Of a DNA stretch of 64,000 nucleotides, positions 52,868-61,956 are shown piece after piece. Each line of letters begins with the position of its first letter. Position 1 is the first letter of the stretch. The position numbers and the translations under genes were made by a program. The stretch spans positions 186,001 through 250,000 of the forward strand of contig JAERTD010000014.1 in assembly GCA_016845175.1 (NCBI GenBank), in the 5' to 3' direction. The notes beneath the pieces were generated by a model. It saw only the letters and a program-made list of their open reading frames with translations. It made no database searches and was not told where the DNA came from. Source of the stretch: Bacteroidota bacterium (GTDB taxonomy: Bacteria > Bacteroidota > Bacteroidia > Bacteroidales > F082).

Positions 52868-54627
52868 AAGAAATAAAAGTAGGATTGGGAACATGTGGCA
52901 TCTCCGCAGGAGGCGAAGCCGTATATAATGAGATCAAGCAAGAAGTTGAAAGCCTTCATTTGGATGTGGAAGTTAAGGAAACCGGTTGCATGGGCATGTG
53001 TTACGACGAAGTGCTGGTGGAAGTGGTTGACGACGCAAAAAAATATTTGTATGCCCATGTGGATGCAGAAAAAGCCAGAACCATTGTTCGTGAACATCTC
53101 ATCGAGAAGAAACCGGTCAAAGACTGGATTGTGAAATCAAACGATGTCATCATTGAAGACAACTTCCTGGAAAAACAAGAGCGTATTGTATTGCGCAATT
53201 GTGGGGTAATCGATCCCACCAGTATCGAAGAGTATATTGAGCGCAATGGCTATGATGGTATCCAAAGAACACTGGGTAACTATTTACCACTCGACGTTAT
53301 CGATATCATGATTAAATCAGGTATGCGTGGCCGTGGTGGTGGTGGATTCCTTACCGGTTTAAAATGGAAATTCGCTTACGAAGCTCAGGGTGACAAAAAA
53401 TACATTATTTGTAATGCTGATGAAGGTGACCCTGGAGCATTTATGGATCGCTCAGTGTTGGAAGGGGATCCTCATGCAGTACTTGAAGGCATGATGATCG
53501 CAGCTTATGCCATTGGTGCTGATGAAGCCTATATTTATTGTCGTGCTGAATATCCGCTGGCCATCAAACGCTTAAAGCTGGCCATCCAGCAATGCCACGA
53601 CAGAGGTTTCCTGGGTAAAAATATATTTGGCACATCCATGAATCTTGAAATAAAAATTAAAGAAGGTGCCGGAGCATTTGTTTGTGGTGAAGAAACTGCA
53701 CTCATCGCATCCATAGAAGGAAAAAGAGGTGTGCCTCGTATCCGCCCACCATTTCCAGCGCATAAAGGTTTATGGGGTAAGCCAACCAATATCAACAATG
53801 TGGAGACTTTCGCCAATATTCCATGGATTATTTTAAACGGACATGAAGCCTATGCCAGCTTAGGTACTGAGAAAAGCAAAGGCACTAAAGTATTCGCTCT
53901 GGCAGGTAAAATTGCCAAAAGTGGATTGGCAGAAGTCCCCATGGGGATGACCATCAATGAAGTAGTATTTGATATCGGTGGTGGTATAAAGGACGGTCGC
54001 GAATTTAAAGCTGTACAGATGGGTGGCCCATCAGGCGGTTGTATCCCGGCAAGTATGGGAGATCTTAAAATCGACTATGACGAGATTACCAAAACAGGAG
54101 CCATTATGGGTTCAGGTGGTATGATTGTACTCGATGAAACCACCTGTATGGTTGATTTGGCCAAGTTTTTCCTCGACTTTACACAGAATGAATCTTGCGG
54201 CAAATGTACTTTCTGCCGTATCGGCACCAAACGTATGCTTGAAATTCTGGAACGCATTACCATGGGTGAAGGAAAGATTGAAGACATAGATCTGCTGGAA
54301 GACCTGGCAGGCAAAATTAAGAGCAGCAGTTTGTGTGGATTGGGACAAACAGCTCCTAATCCTGTGCTCACCACGCTGAAGTATTTCAGAAAAGAATATG
54401 AGGCCCATATCATTGATAAGATATGCCCAGCCCATAATTGTGCAGCCTTGCTTACCTACCTGATCAATGAAAACAATTGTACCGGTTGTACCGTTTGTGC
54501 AAAAAAATGTCCTGTTGATGCAATCAGCGGTGGTAAAAAAGAGGTTCATTTTATTGATCAGGAAGCCTGTATCAATTGTGGCCAGTGTTATGATGTATGT
54601 AATTTCAATGCAGTTGTAAAAGCCTAA
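52864..54627 (+). CDS. nuoF: NuoF/HydB-like NADH:acceptor oxidoreductase flavoprotein subunit
   Basis: A 587-residue soluble subunit with the extended HydB layout. The N-terminal 85 residues are a thioredoxin-like domain with Cys11, Cys42 and Cys46. The core has the FMN/NADH motif GMRGRGGGGFLTGLKWKF (153-170), ICNADEGDPGAFMDR, GAGAFVCGEETALIASIEG and the [4Fe-4S] motif with Cys445, 448, 451 (SCGKCTFCR) and Cys491. The C-terminus adds two ferredoxin clusters (Cys539/542/545/549 and Cys569/572/575/579). This extra ferredoxin module is typical of bifurcating hydrogenases and formate dehydrogenases rather than of complex I. The final subunit follows after 14 bases. Confidence 0.93.
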   Translation: MKEIKVGLGTCGISAGGEAVYNEIKQEVESLHLDVEVKETGCMGMCYDEVLVEVVDDAKKYLYAHVDAEKARTIVREHLIEKKPVKDWIVKSNDVIIEDNFLEKQERIVLRNCGVIDPTSIEEYIERNGYDGIQRTLGNYLPLDVIDIMIKSGMRGRGGGGFLTGLKWKFAYEAQGDKKYIICNADEGDPGAFMDRSVLEGDPHAVLEGMMIAAYAIGADEAYIYCRAEYPLAIKRLKLAIQQCHDRGFLGKNIFGTSMNLEIKIKEGAGAFVCGEETALIASIEGKRGVPRIRPPFPAHKGLWGKPTNINNVETFANIPWIILNGHEAYASLGTEKSKGTKVFALAGKIAKSGLAEVPMGMTINEVVFDIGGGIKDGREFKAVQMGGPSGGCIPASMGDLKIDYDEITKTGAIMGSGGMIVLDETTCMVDLAKFFLDFTQNESCGKCTFCRIGTKRMLEILERITMGEGKIEDIDLLEDLAGKIKSSSLCGLGQTAPNPVLTTLKYFRKEYEAHIIDKICPAHNCAALLTYLINENNCTGCTVCAKKCPVDAISGGKKEVHFIDQEACINCGQCYDVCNFNAVVKA

Positions 54628-54635
54628 GGGGAGGA
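54625..54635 (+). promoter_or_regulatory. Strong Shine-Dalgarno for the fusion subunit
   Basis: TAAGGGGAGGA, beginning at the preceding stop codon, ends 6 bases before ATG 54642. Confidence 0.6.
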
Positions 54636-54641
54636 AATACA

Positions 54642-57600
54642 ATGAAAGAGATAAAAGTAACCATTAACGGAAAAGAGTTAACGACCACCACCGGTAAAAC
54701 CATACTTGAAGTGGTTCGTGATAATAATATTGATCAAATTCCAACCCTATGCCACGACGACAGGATTGAGCCCTATGGTTCCTGTTTCCTTTGTGTGGTT
54801 GAAGTGGAAGGTATGAATCGTTTTGTGCCATCCTGTTCAACACCCATCGCTGAGGGTATGGTCATCACCACCAAAAATGAGGCAATTGAAAGCTCAAGGA
54901 AAACTTCTTTGGAGCTTATCCTGTCTAACCATTATGCAGATTGTATCGGGCCTTGTATCGATAACTGTCCTGCCAGTGTGGATGCCCAGGGCTATATTGC
55001 CTTAATCTCCATGGGAAAACATCAGGAAGCTTTGCAATTGATTAAAGAAAAGAACCCATTACCACTTTCCATCGGTAGGGTTTGTGTAAGAAATTGTGAA
55101 GATGTATGTCGCAGATGCTATGTGGATGATCCCATTGCCATTAACTATTTAAAGCGCTATGTAGCTGATGAAGATCTGGAAAAACAATGGTCTCCTGTAT
55201 TAAAAGACAGTACTGGTAAAAAAGTGGCTATTATAGGAGGTGGACCTGCTGGTCTCACTGCAGCTTACTATCTGAGCCTTGAAGGTCACTCCTGTACCAT
55301 ACTCGAGAAATTACCCAAACTGGGTGGTATGTTGCGTTATGGTATTCCTTCTTACCGTTTGCCGAGGGAAATTCTTGACAAAGAAATCAAATGGATCACT
55401 GATCTGGGTGTTGAGGTGAAAACCAATGTAGAGATGGGTAAGGATTTTTCTGTTGACAGTCTGAAAGCAGAAGGTTATGATTCCATCTTCCTGGGTGTTG
55501 GAGCACATAAAGCCAGTAGTATGCGTCTGGAGGATGAAGATGAGATTGAAGGTGTATACCGAGGAATTGATTTCCTCAGAGAAATTGAAATCGAAGGAAA
55601 AAGAAAACTCACAGGTACCGCAGTAATTGTTGGTGGGGGAAATACAGCTATCGATGCTGCCAGAACCTCCCTGCGATTGGGTGCCGATAAAGTTAAAATA
55701 GTTTACCGCCGTTCAGTAGATGAGATGCCTGCGCACCATGCCGAAATAGAGGCCGCTCAGGAAGAAAACATTGAAATATTGATATTGACCAATCCCAAAT
55801 CCATCATTTCCGAAAACGGAAAACTTAAAGGGATTGAGTGCCTTAAAATGGAGTTGCAGGCATCCAAGAACGGTGGCAGACCACGACCTGTTCCTGTGGA
55901 AGGATCAGAATTTATTGTCGACTGTGATTACCTCATCGGAGCCATTGGTCAGGCTGTGGATACCAGCTATCTGAACAAAGAAGCCATAGAAGAGGTAAAA
56001 CAGGAAAGTTGGGGTACCCTCATAGTGAACGATGAAACCATGGAAACTTCGATGCCAGGTGTATTTTCTGGTGGTGATGTGGTGACAGGACCATTAACAG
56101 CTGTGAGTTCCATCGGTCAGGGTAGAAAAGCTGCCATGGCCATGAATGAATACCTGAATAAGGGCAAGGCCAAGGGTGCTGAATTTAAATTCTTTAGCTT
56201 TAAACATAAGCTTGGCAATTTAACCGAGGGTGAATTCTCACATTTTACCAAAGCTCCAAAAACCAAAATGCCTGAACTAAGTATTGCTGACAGACACCAC
56301 AATTTTGAAGAGGTAGAGTTAGGAATCACAGAAGACCAGTCAGTGGATGAACCCATGAAATGCCTGGAATGTGGTTGTTCGGAATACTATGATTGTTCAT
56401 TGCGTAAATATGCTGACGATTACAAGGTAAATATTGCCGATTTCAGTGGCGAGGTGCGTAAGTTTAAGGTAGATAACGGACATCCGTTCATCAGCCTGGA
56501 TCCAAACAAATGCATCAATTGTGGCTTGTGTATTCGCACATGTTCAGAAATACTTAAAGTGTCGGCTTTGGGTTTTGTTAATAGAGGGTTTAAATCCATC
56601 ATGAAACCTGCCATGGAGAAACCACTTATTGAGACCAATTGTATCTCCTGTGGTAACTGTATAGATGTTTGTCCAACCGGAGCCATAGCAGAGAAATTCC
56701 CTTTCAAAGTCTTGGGAACGCTACCCAAAGAAGATAAATCAACTGTTTGTAACTTCTGCTCACTGGGATGTAACGTAAACTATAAAGTAATCAACGATGA
56801 GATTTTCTATATCTCCAATACCACAGATGCAGTTTTACATGCCAAAAATGATGGCTATCTCTGTGTTAAAGGAAGATTTGCCAATCGTTATTTGAGAGGC
56901 AATCAGAAAATTGAACATCCAACCATAACAAAAAATGGCCAACATGTGGCCGCAAGCCTGGATGAATCTCTGGTGTATTCTGCCAAAAAGATTCAGGAGA
57001 TTATAGACCAGCATGGTCCTGATTCTGTAGCTGTTTTTGCTTCACCTAAGATGTCAAATGAAGAGCTTTATCTGCTCCAGAAAATGGCACGTAAGGGAAT
57101 TAAAACCAATCAGGTTTCGAGTTTCTCAAATCTCTTGAATGATGTTGAAGTAAATGCCTTGAATGAATTGATGGGAGCTACCATATCAACCACTTCCATA
57201 GATAAAATTGATAAGGCTGATGTGATTGTAGTGGTCAATTCAAACCTCTCTGAGGAGAACCTGATCATGGAGCTGAAAATCAAAGCGGCACAAAAGAAGG
57301 GTGCTAAACTGGTTCTCATCAACTCCAATGAAATCAAACTTACCAAATTCGCTGATTTGTGGCTGGATTCTAAAAAAGGCAGCAATACCATATTGATGAA
57401 TGGACTGCTGAGAGAAGTGGCTGAAAGGATGGGTGAACAAGATGAAGCATTTACCGATATGGTATCCATTTATGATGCGGAGACCGTAAGTGGTTTCACA
57501 AGAATTGAAAGGAGTAAATACCAGGAATTCGTTGAGCTTTTATCTAATCCGGATGACAATGTTGTATTTGTCTATAACATGGACTCTGTTAAGGACAAAG

Positions 57601-58385
57601 CCAAGAATGATTTGAAAGCCATTGGTAACTTCTTAAGCCTGACCAACCGTCTGGAAAGCGAAAACAATGGACTGATATTACTACGAGAATTTGCCAACTC
57701 AACAGGATTGTCAGATATGGGTTGCGACCCATCCATGCTTCCGGGATATGTAAAAGCAGATCAAAAAGAAGCTGTCGAACATATTGAAGAAGTTTGGGAC
57801 ACAGATTTACAAAGCATATTCAAAACTGTTGATCTGAAAAAGAAAATGCTGAAGAATAAAATTAAGGCTGTTGTGATTGTTGGTGAGAACCCACTGGCAG
57901 AGAAGGAAAACTTCAAGTACTTCAATGGTTTTGAGTTTAGTTTGGTGATCGACAATTTTAAAACTGCTACCACTGAAGAGGCCGATGTGGTGATCCCAGG
58001 TGCTGCGTTTATTGAGCAGCAAGGTTCAGTTACTTCTTGTGATACCATGGTGCAATTTGTCAAACCCGTAATTGCCAGCCAAAATAATACACAGAATTGG
58101 GAAGTAATTGCCAAACTGGCCTCTCATTTCTCAAAAGGCTTCGACTTTACAAGTGCTGATGACATCTTTGAAGAGATAAAAATGGTGAACCGTAATTATA
58201 GGGATCTGGAAAGAAACGCCTATTGGAACAAACAGCCGGTGAACGCCAATTTCTTTAATGAGAAAGGCAATAAGAGGTTTCTGATGTATGATGCAGGACT
58301 TGATCTTTTCATTCAGGAGAAACATGGCTACCACCATTCAGATCAGTATTTCAAAGACAGTATTGAAAAAATGCTGAGTGTTTAA
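54642..58385 (+). CDS. NuoG / GltD-like / ferredoxin / molybdopterin-oxidoreductase-fold fusion subunit
   Basis: A 1247-residue soluble fusion. Residues 1-110: plant-type [2Fe-2S] (Cys37/48/51/65) and a NuoG-type His/Cys site (HYADCIGPCIDNC). Residues 145-510: a GltD/NfnB-like flavoprotein with GGGPAGLTAA (199-208) and VGGGNTAIDAA (330-340). Residues 574-680: ferredoxin region with Cys624/627/630/634 and Cys667/670/673/677. Residues 700-1240: a molybdopterin oxidoreductase fold whose N-terminal cluster is Cys703/706/710/741. At the place where formate dehydrogenases carry catalytic Cys or Sec, about 826-831, the sequence reads SSFSNL, so formate oxidation is unlikely. With NuoE and NuoF it resembles a fusion of SfrA- and SfrB-type NAD(P)H oxidoreductase parts. 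Probable electron-bifurcating or NAD(P)H-ferredoxin complex. Confidence 0.85.
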   Translation: MKEIKVTINGKELTTTTGKTILEVVRDNNIDQIPTLCHDDRIEPYGSCFLCVVEVEGMNRFVPSCSTPIAEGMVITTKNEAIESSRKTSLELILSNHYADCIGPCIDNCPASVDAQGYIALISMGKHQEALQLIKEKNPLPLSIGRVCVRNCEDVCRRCYVDDPIAINYLKRYVADEDLEKQWSPVLKDSTGKKVAIIGGGPAGLTAAYYLSLEGHSCTILEKLPKLGGMLRYGIPSYRLPREILDKEIKWITDLGVEVKTNVEMGKDFSVDSLKAEGYDSIFLGVGAHKASSMRLEDEDEIEGVYRGIDFLREIEIEGKRKLTGTAVIVGGGNTAIDAARTSLRLGADKVKIVYRRSVDEMPAHHAEIEAAQEENIEILILTNPKSIISENGKLKGIECLKMELQASKNGGRPRPVPVEGSEFIVDCDYLIGAIGQAVDTSYLNKEAIEEVKQESWGTLIVNDETMETSMPGVFSGGDVVTGPLTAVSSIGQGRKAAMAMNEYLNKGKAKGAEFKFFSFKHKLGNLTEGEFSHFTKAPKTKMPELSIADRHHNFEEVELGITEDQSVDEPMKCLECGCSEYYDCSLRKYADDYKVNIADFSGEVRKFKVDNGHPFISLDPNKCINCGLCIRTCSEILKVSALGFVNRGFKSIMKPAMEKPLIETNCISCGNCIDVCPTGAIAEKFPFKVLGTLPKEDKSTVCNFCSLGCNVNYKVINDEIFYISNTTDAVLHAKNDGYLCVKGRFANRYLRGNQKIEHPTITKNGQHVAASLDESLVYSAKKIQEIIDQHGPDSVAVFASPKMSNEELYLLQKMARKGIKTNQVSSFSNLLNDVEVNALNELMGATISTTSIDKIDKADVIVVVNSNLSEENLIMELKIKAAQKKGAKLVLINSNEIKLTKFADLWLDSKKGSNTILMNGLLREVAERMGEQDEAFTDMVSIYDAETVSGFTRIERSKYQEFVELLSNPDDNVVFVYNMDSVKDKAKNDLKAIGNFLSLTNRLESENNGLILLREFANSTGLSDMGCDPSMLPGYVKADQKEAVEHIEEVWDTDLQSIFKTVDLKKKMLKNKIKAVVIVGENPLAEKENFKYFNGFEFSLVIDNFKTATTEEADVVIPGAAFIEQQGSVTSCDTMVQFVKPVIASQNNTQNWEVIAKLASHFSKGFDFTSADDIFEEIKMVNRNYRDLERNAYWNKQPVNANFFNEKGNKRFLMYDAGLDLFIQEKHGYHHSDQYFKDSIEKMLSV

Positions 58386-58493
58386 AGCCTGATCTGCCGG
58401 CAGAAAATCTATCAAGAATCAGTATTGATTAAGGATTTCTGTTCGTGATTCTGGCCGAGCTGATGGTGTAAATCAGCATATTATGATAAATTT

Positions 58494-58528
58494 GCGTTGC
58501 TGGGTTAAAAACCCGGCAACGCTTTTTT
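58494..58528 (+). terminator. Rho-independent terminator after the redox operon
   Basis: GCGTTGCTGGGTT (58494-58506) pairs with AACCCGGCAACGC (58510-58522), one G-T wobble, loop AAA, then six Ts. It closes the operon and separates it from the histidine kinase gene. Confidence 0.92.
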
Positions 58529-58635
58529 ATTTGTTCAGTTGGTGGTAATATATATGCAAACACCATGTTGTTGCTTGGTGGATTTTACCAATAATTGTCA
58601 AATAATATTGGGAAAACCATTGAAAATTAGGGCTT

Positions 58636-60519
58636 ATGGAAGAATTATCTAAGTATAATCTGGCCTTTGGTCTGTTTAAAAGTATTGCCATATTTGATCA
58701 GTCCAATACCATCGTACTGGCAGGTGAGCAAATCAAACGCTTGTTTAATGATGCGGGCATGGATTTGTTCCAAATGATAACTGACGATCAACCAAATTCA
58801 GAGGGATCCCGCTTACTAGAAGTTTTGCAGCAGATCAGATTAGGAAAATTTGAGATGCAAACACATACCTTTTCAAATCTTGATAAGGAGTTCATTCTTT
58901 TTCCGGCCAATGCCACTAGCTTCGATAATATTGTTCTTTCAAGCAAGGAAGAAATAGAACAAATTACCAAAATAGAACACGATTTAAAGGAAAGGGTGAA
59001 GGAAACGGAGTGCTTGTATAATATAAGCCGGGAATTGGAATCACTTCAGGATCTGGATGTGGTCCTGAATAATTGTGTCGACATCATTAGAAATGGTTTT
59101 CAATATCCTGAACAAACCCATGTGCAAATTGAATTTGAAGGCGACGCCTTTGGCTCAGGTGATTTGTATGAAAAAAAGGCCGACCAATGCCTGATGGAGT
59201 ATATCCTGCGTAACAACAGGAAAAGAGGGTTTATAGCCGTTTGCGATGAAAAGGAAGAACCCTTTTTAGATGAGGAAAAAGCCTTGTTGAAGGAGTTGGC
59301 ACGGAAACTATCACATGCCATTGAAACACGTGATAAAAGAACTGATCTTGAAAAACGAAAGAAGGTTTTGCTGGAAAAGAATAAAACCCTCATGCGTTTG
59401 ACCGAGGAGTGCAGAGAAGGACGTGAAAAACTACAAGCTTTCTTCACCGCCATTACCGATAAAATTGTGGTAATCGATCCAGATTTTAATATTATTCTGT
59501 CCAATAATAAAGAGGTCGGGGAGAAAGGTAAATGTTACAAGCAATTATTTAATTCTGATACCATCTGTGTAGATTGTCCTGCCAAACAAACCTTCAACAA
59601 TGGAACGGAAGGTGTTCTCGAGAAACATGATTCATCAACTACGGTTTTACTCAATACCTATCCCATTTTCGCGAAAGACCAGAAAACAGTTGATCGTGTG
59701 TTGGAAGTTTGTCGTGATATTACCAAGGAAAAGCAGATGGAAGCGCAGTTGATACAATCCCATAAGCTGGCATCCCTGGGAAAATTGGTGACTGGGGTGG
59801 CACACGAAATTAACAATCCCAATACCTTTATTCTGGGCAATATGAAAATTATCCGGGAGGCCTTTTCTGATATCATTCCGGTTCTTGATGCCTATTATAC
59901 TGAGCATGAAGAATTGAAAATTGCCCGATTACCCTATCAGATATTTAAGGAAAACATCAATATCCTGGTGGAAGATATGGTGAATGGCTCGGTACGCATG
60001 AAGAAGATAGTAGAGGATTTACGCTACTTTGCCAAGAAGGATGCCGATGTGCTGGACGAAGAAGTATACATCAATGGTTTGATTGAAAACACAGTTCGAC
60101 TGGTCAAAAAGCAAATAGGAAAAAACACCAACTTAAATCTGAATCTGGAGGCACTAATTCCTGTTTTCATTGGTAATATTACCAAGTTGGAACAGGTTGT
60201 GATCAATATGATTGTCAATGCTTCACAGGCTATTGGCATGGCAAAGGGCGAAATAAGTATACAAACGGTTTATAATAAGGCTGAAGAAAAGGTTAGCATT
60301 GTTATCTCCGACAATGGTAAAGGGATGGATGAGAAAACCCAACGCAATATCTTTGACCCCTTCTTTACCACCAAAAGAAACGAGGGGGGGACAGGTTTGG
60401 GATTGTCAATCTCCTATGGTATTATAAAAGAGCATGGAGGTCTTATTTCGGTGGACTCAGAATTAAACAAGGGAACCTGCTTTACCATCTCTTTACCAGT
60501 TAAAACAAAAGAAGAATGA
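58636..60519 (+). CDS. Sensor histidine kinase with GAF/PAS-type sensing region
   Basis: A 627-residue cytoplasmic kinase without transmembrane segments. The N-terminal 130 residues and a following GAF-like region (residues about 125-240) end in a coiled linker (LEKRKKVLLEKNKTLMRLTEE). A PAS-like domain with a Cys-pair (DTICVDCPAKQTF) precedes the H-box SLGKLVTGVAHEINNPNTF (His around 389). The N, G1 and G2 boxes are NMIVNASQAIG, DNGKGMD and GGTGLGLSISYGII. The Cys-containing PAS may bind a metal or a redox-sensitive site. Its stop overlaps the next gene's start (ATGA), so it is the cognate partner of the sigma-54 activator. Confidence 0.88.
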   Translation: MEELSKYNLAFGLFKSIAIFDQSNTIVLAGEQIKRLFNDAGMDLFQMITDDQPNSEGSRLLEVLQQIRLGKFEMQTHTFSNLDKEFILFPANATSFDNIVLSSKEEIEQITKIEHDLKERVKETECLYNISRELESLQDLDVVLNNCVDIIRNGFQYPEQTHVQIEFEGDAFGSGDLYEKKADQCLMEYILRNNRKRGFIAVCDEKEEPFLDEEKALLKELARKLSHAIETRDKRTDLEKRKKVLLEKNKTLMRLTEECREGREKLQAFFTAITDKIVVIDPDFNIILSNNKEVGEKGKCYKQLFNSDTICVDCPAKQTFNNGTEGVLEKHDSSTTVLLNTYPIFAKDQKTVDRVLEVCRDITKEKQMEAQLIQSHKLASLGKLVTGVAHEINNPNTFILGNMKIIREAFSDIIPVLDAYYTEHEELKIARLPYQIFKENINILVEDMVNGSVRMKKIVEDLRYFAKKDADVLDEEVYINGLIENTVRLVKKQIGKNTNLNLNLEALIPVFIGNITKLEQVVINMIVNASQAIGMAKGEISIQTVYNKAEEKVSIVISDNGKGMDEKTQRNIFDPFFTTKRNEGGTGLGLSISYGIIKEHGGLISVDSELNKGTCFTISLPVKTKEE

Positions 60520-61874
60520 CACGAGTATTAATTATAGATGATAACCAGTCGGTACTGAATTTCCTGAGGATATTCTTGTTGCAATCAGGAAACTTTGAGG
60601 TAGATGTTCTTCAGAACAGTGAAGAGGCTTATGAGACAATCGATAAACAACAACATGAAGTTTTGTTGCTGGACATGGATATGCCTGAAGTAACGGGCAT
60701 GGATATTCTTGAATACATCAACAAAAAAGGATACCAGTTGACTACCGTTGTACTCACCGGAGTTGAAGATATCGATATGGCCATTTCTGCCATGAAACTG
60801 GGTACTTTCGACTATATGCTGAAACCTATCAATGAAGAGAAATTGTTGGAGGTATTAGACCGGGCTAGCAAAACATCCGGGCCTGAAGGTTCTGACAAGC
60901 CTTTTCCAGTCACTTTTGAACTGCTGAAGCATAAGGAAGTATTCAAAAATATCATCACCCAGAACAATGAAATGATTAAGATCTTTCATTTCGTTGAAAA
61001 ATTTGCCAATACTGATAATTCAGTGCTGATTTGGGGTGAGAGTGGAACCGGAAAGGAATTGATAGCAAAAGCCATACATGAAATAAGTGACAGGTGTGAG
61101 AACAATTTCGTGGCTGTTAATGCAGGTTCATTTGCCCAGGAACTTTTTGTTTCCGAGTTTTTTGGACATGAAAAAGGAGCTTTTACCGGGGCCACCAAAA
61201 GTAAAAAGGGCTTTCTGGAAGAAGCCAATGGAGGTACCCTGTTTTTGGATGAAATTGGTGAACTGGATCTCCCTATACAGGTGAAGTTATTACGAGTGCT
61301 GCAGGAAGAAGAGTTTTATCGATTGGGTTCCACAAAAAACATCAAGGTTAATGTACGCATCATTGCGGCGACCAATAAGAATCTATTTGATGAGATCAAT
61401 AAAGGGAATTTCCGTAAAGACCTGTTTTTCAGATTAAATATAAACTCCATCAGTTTGCCGCCTCTTCGTGAACGCCCCGAAGATGTTGAGCTTCTGGCTG
61501 ACCACTTCCTTGTGAAGTTCAACAGCAAATACAAGAAAAAGGTTAAAAAAGTTTCGGCTCCTGTTAGAAACAGTTTGAAGACCTATGGTTTCCCTGGAAA
61601 CGTCAGGGAGTTGATGAATATCATCAATAGTGCATTGATTGTAGAACCTACCAATGAGTTGAAGAAGAAATCACTACCCAATTACTTGCTGGATAGCTTG
61701 CAGATGAATAATGAATTTGACAGCAGCAACCAGCCACCTTCTTTGGAAGTCGTTGAGAAGGAACACATCAAAAAAGTGCTGGCCTATACTGGTAACAACA
61801 AGACAAAGGCCTCCGCCATTTTGGGGATATCCAGAGTAAATCTGATAGCCAAAATCAAGAAGTACGAGCTCTAA
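60516..61874 (+). CDS. Sigma-54-dependent response regulator (NtrC family)
   Basis: A 452-residue NtrC-type activator. Receiver: acidic pair in VLIIDDNQ, phospho-Asp53 in LLLDMDMPE, Thr81 in VVLTGVED and Lys103 in YMLKPI. AAA+ domain: Walker A GESGTGKE (174-181), the sigma-54 contact loop GAFTGA (221-226), Walker B FLDEIGELD and arginine-rich FRLNINSISLPPLRERPED. A C-terminal Fis-type HTH ends with NKTKASAILGISRVNLIAKI. With its upstream kinase it forms a two-component pair. One candidate target in this window is the sigma-54-like site at 51130, which is an inference. Confidence 0.93.
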   Translation: MTRVLIIDDNQSVLNFLRIFLLQSGNFEVDVLQNSEEAYETIDKQQHEVLLLDMDMPEVTGMDILEYINKKGYQLTTVVLTGVEDIDMAISAMKLGTFDYMLKPINEEKLLEVLDRASKTSGPEGSDKPFPVTFELLKHKEVFKNIITQNNEMIKIFHFVEKFANTDNSVLIWGESGTGKELIAKAIHEISDRCENNFVAVNAGSFAQELFVSEFFGHEKGAFTGATKSKKGFLEEANGGTLFLDEIGELDLPIQVKLLRVLQEEEFYRLGSTKNIKVNVRIIAATNKNLFDEINKGNFRKDLFFRLNINSISLPPLRERPEDVELLADHFLVKFNSKYKKKVKKVSAPVRNSLKTYGFPGNVRELMNIINSALIVEPTNELKKKSLPNYLLDSLQMNNEFDSSNQPPSLEVVEKEHIKKVLAYTGNNKTKASAILGISRVNLIAKIKKYEL

Positions 61875-61879
61875 CCTAA

Positions 61880-61897
61880 TTCCTATCTTTGTAGGAA
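61880..61897 (+). promoter_or_regulatory. Palindrome overlapping a -7 element before the second receiver/PPDK gene
   Basis: TTCCTA (61880-61885) and TAGGAA (61892-61897) flank TCTTTG. TATCTTTG at 61884-61891 matches the -7 consensus, so the palindrome could be an operator on the promoter of the following gene. A weak hairpin after the activator gene is the alternative. Confidence 0.4.
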
Positions 61898-61956
61898 CAA
61901 GTTAATGATTGAATGGCTTGAAAACAGAAGTCCTTACTTTCTAATTCGTATAATGT

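Noticed and set aside
54642-58385. Formate dehydrogenase alpha subunit, or catalytic hydrogenase subunit
   Set aside because: The catalytic Cys/Sec position of formate dehydrogenase reads SSFSNL, and no H-cluster motif of [FeFe] hydrogenase is present in the fusion or its neighbours.
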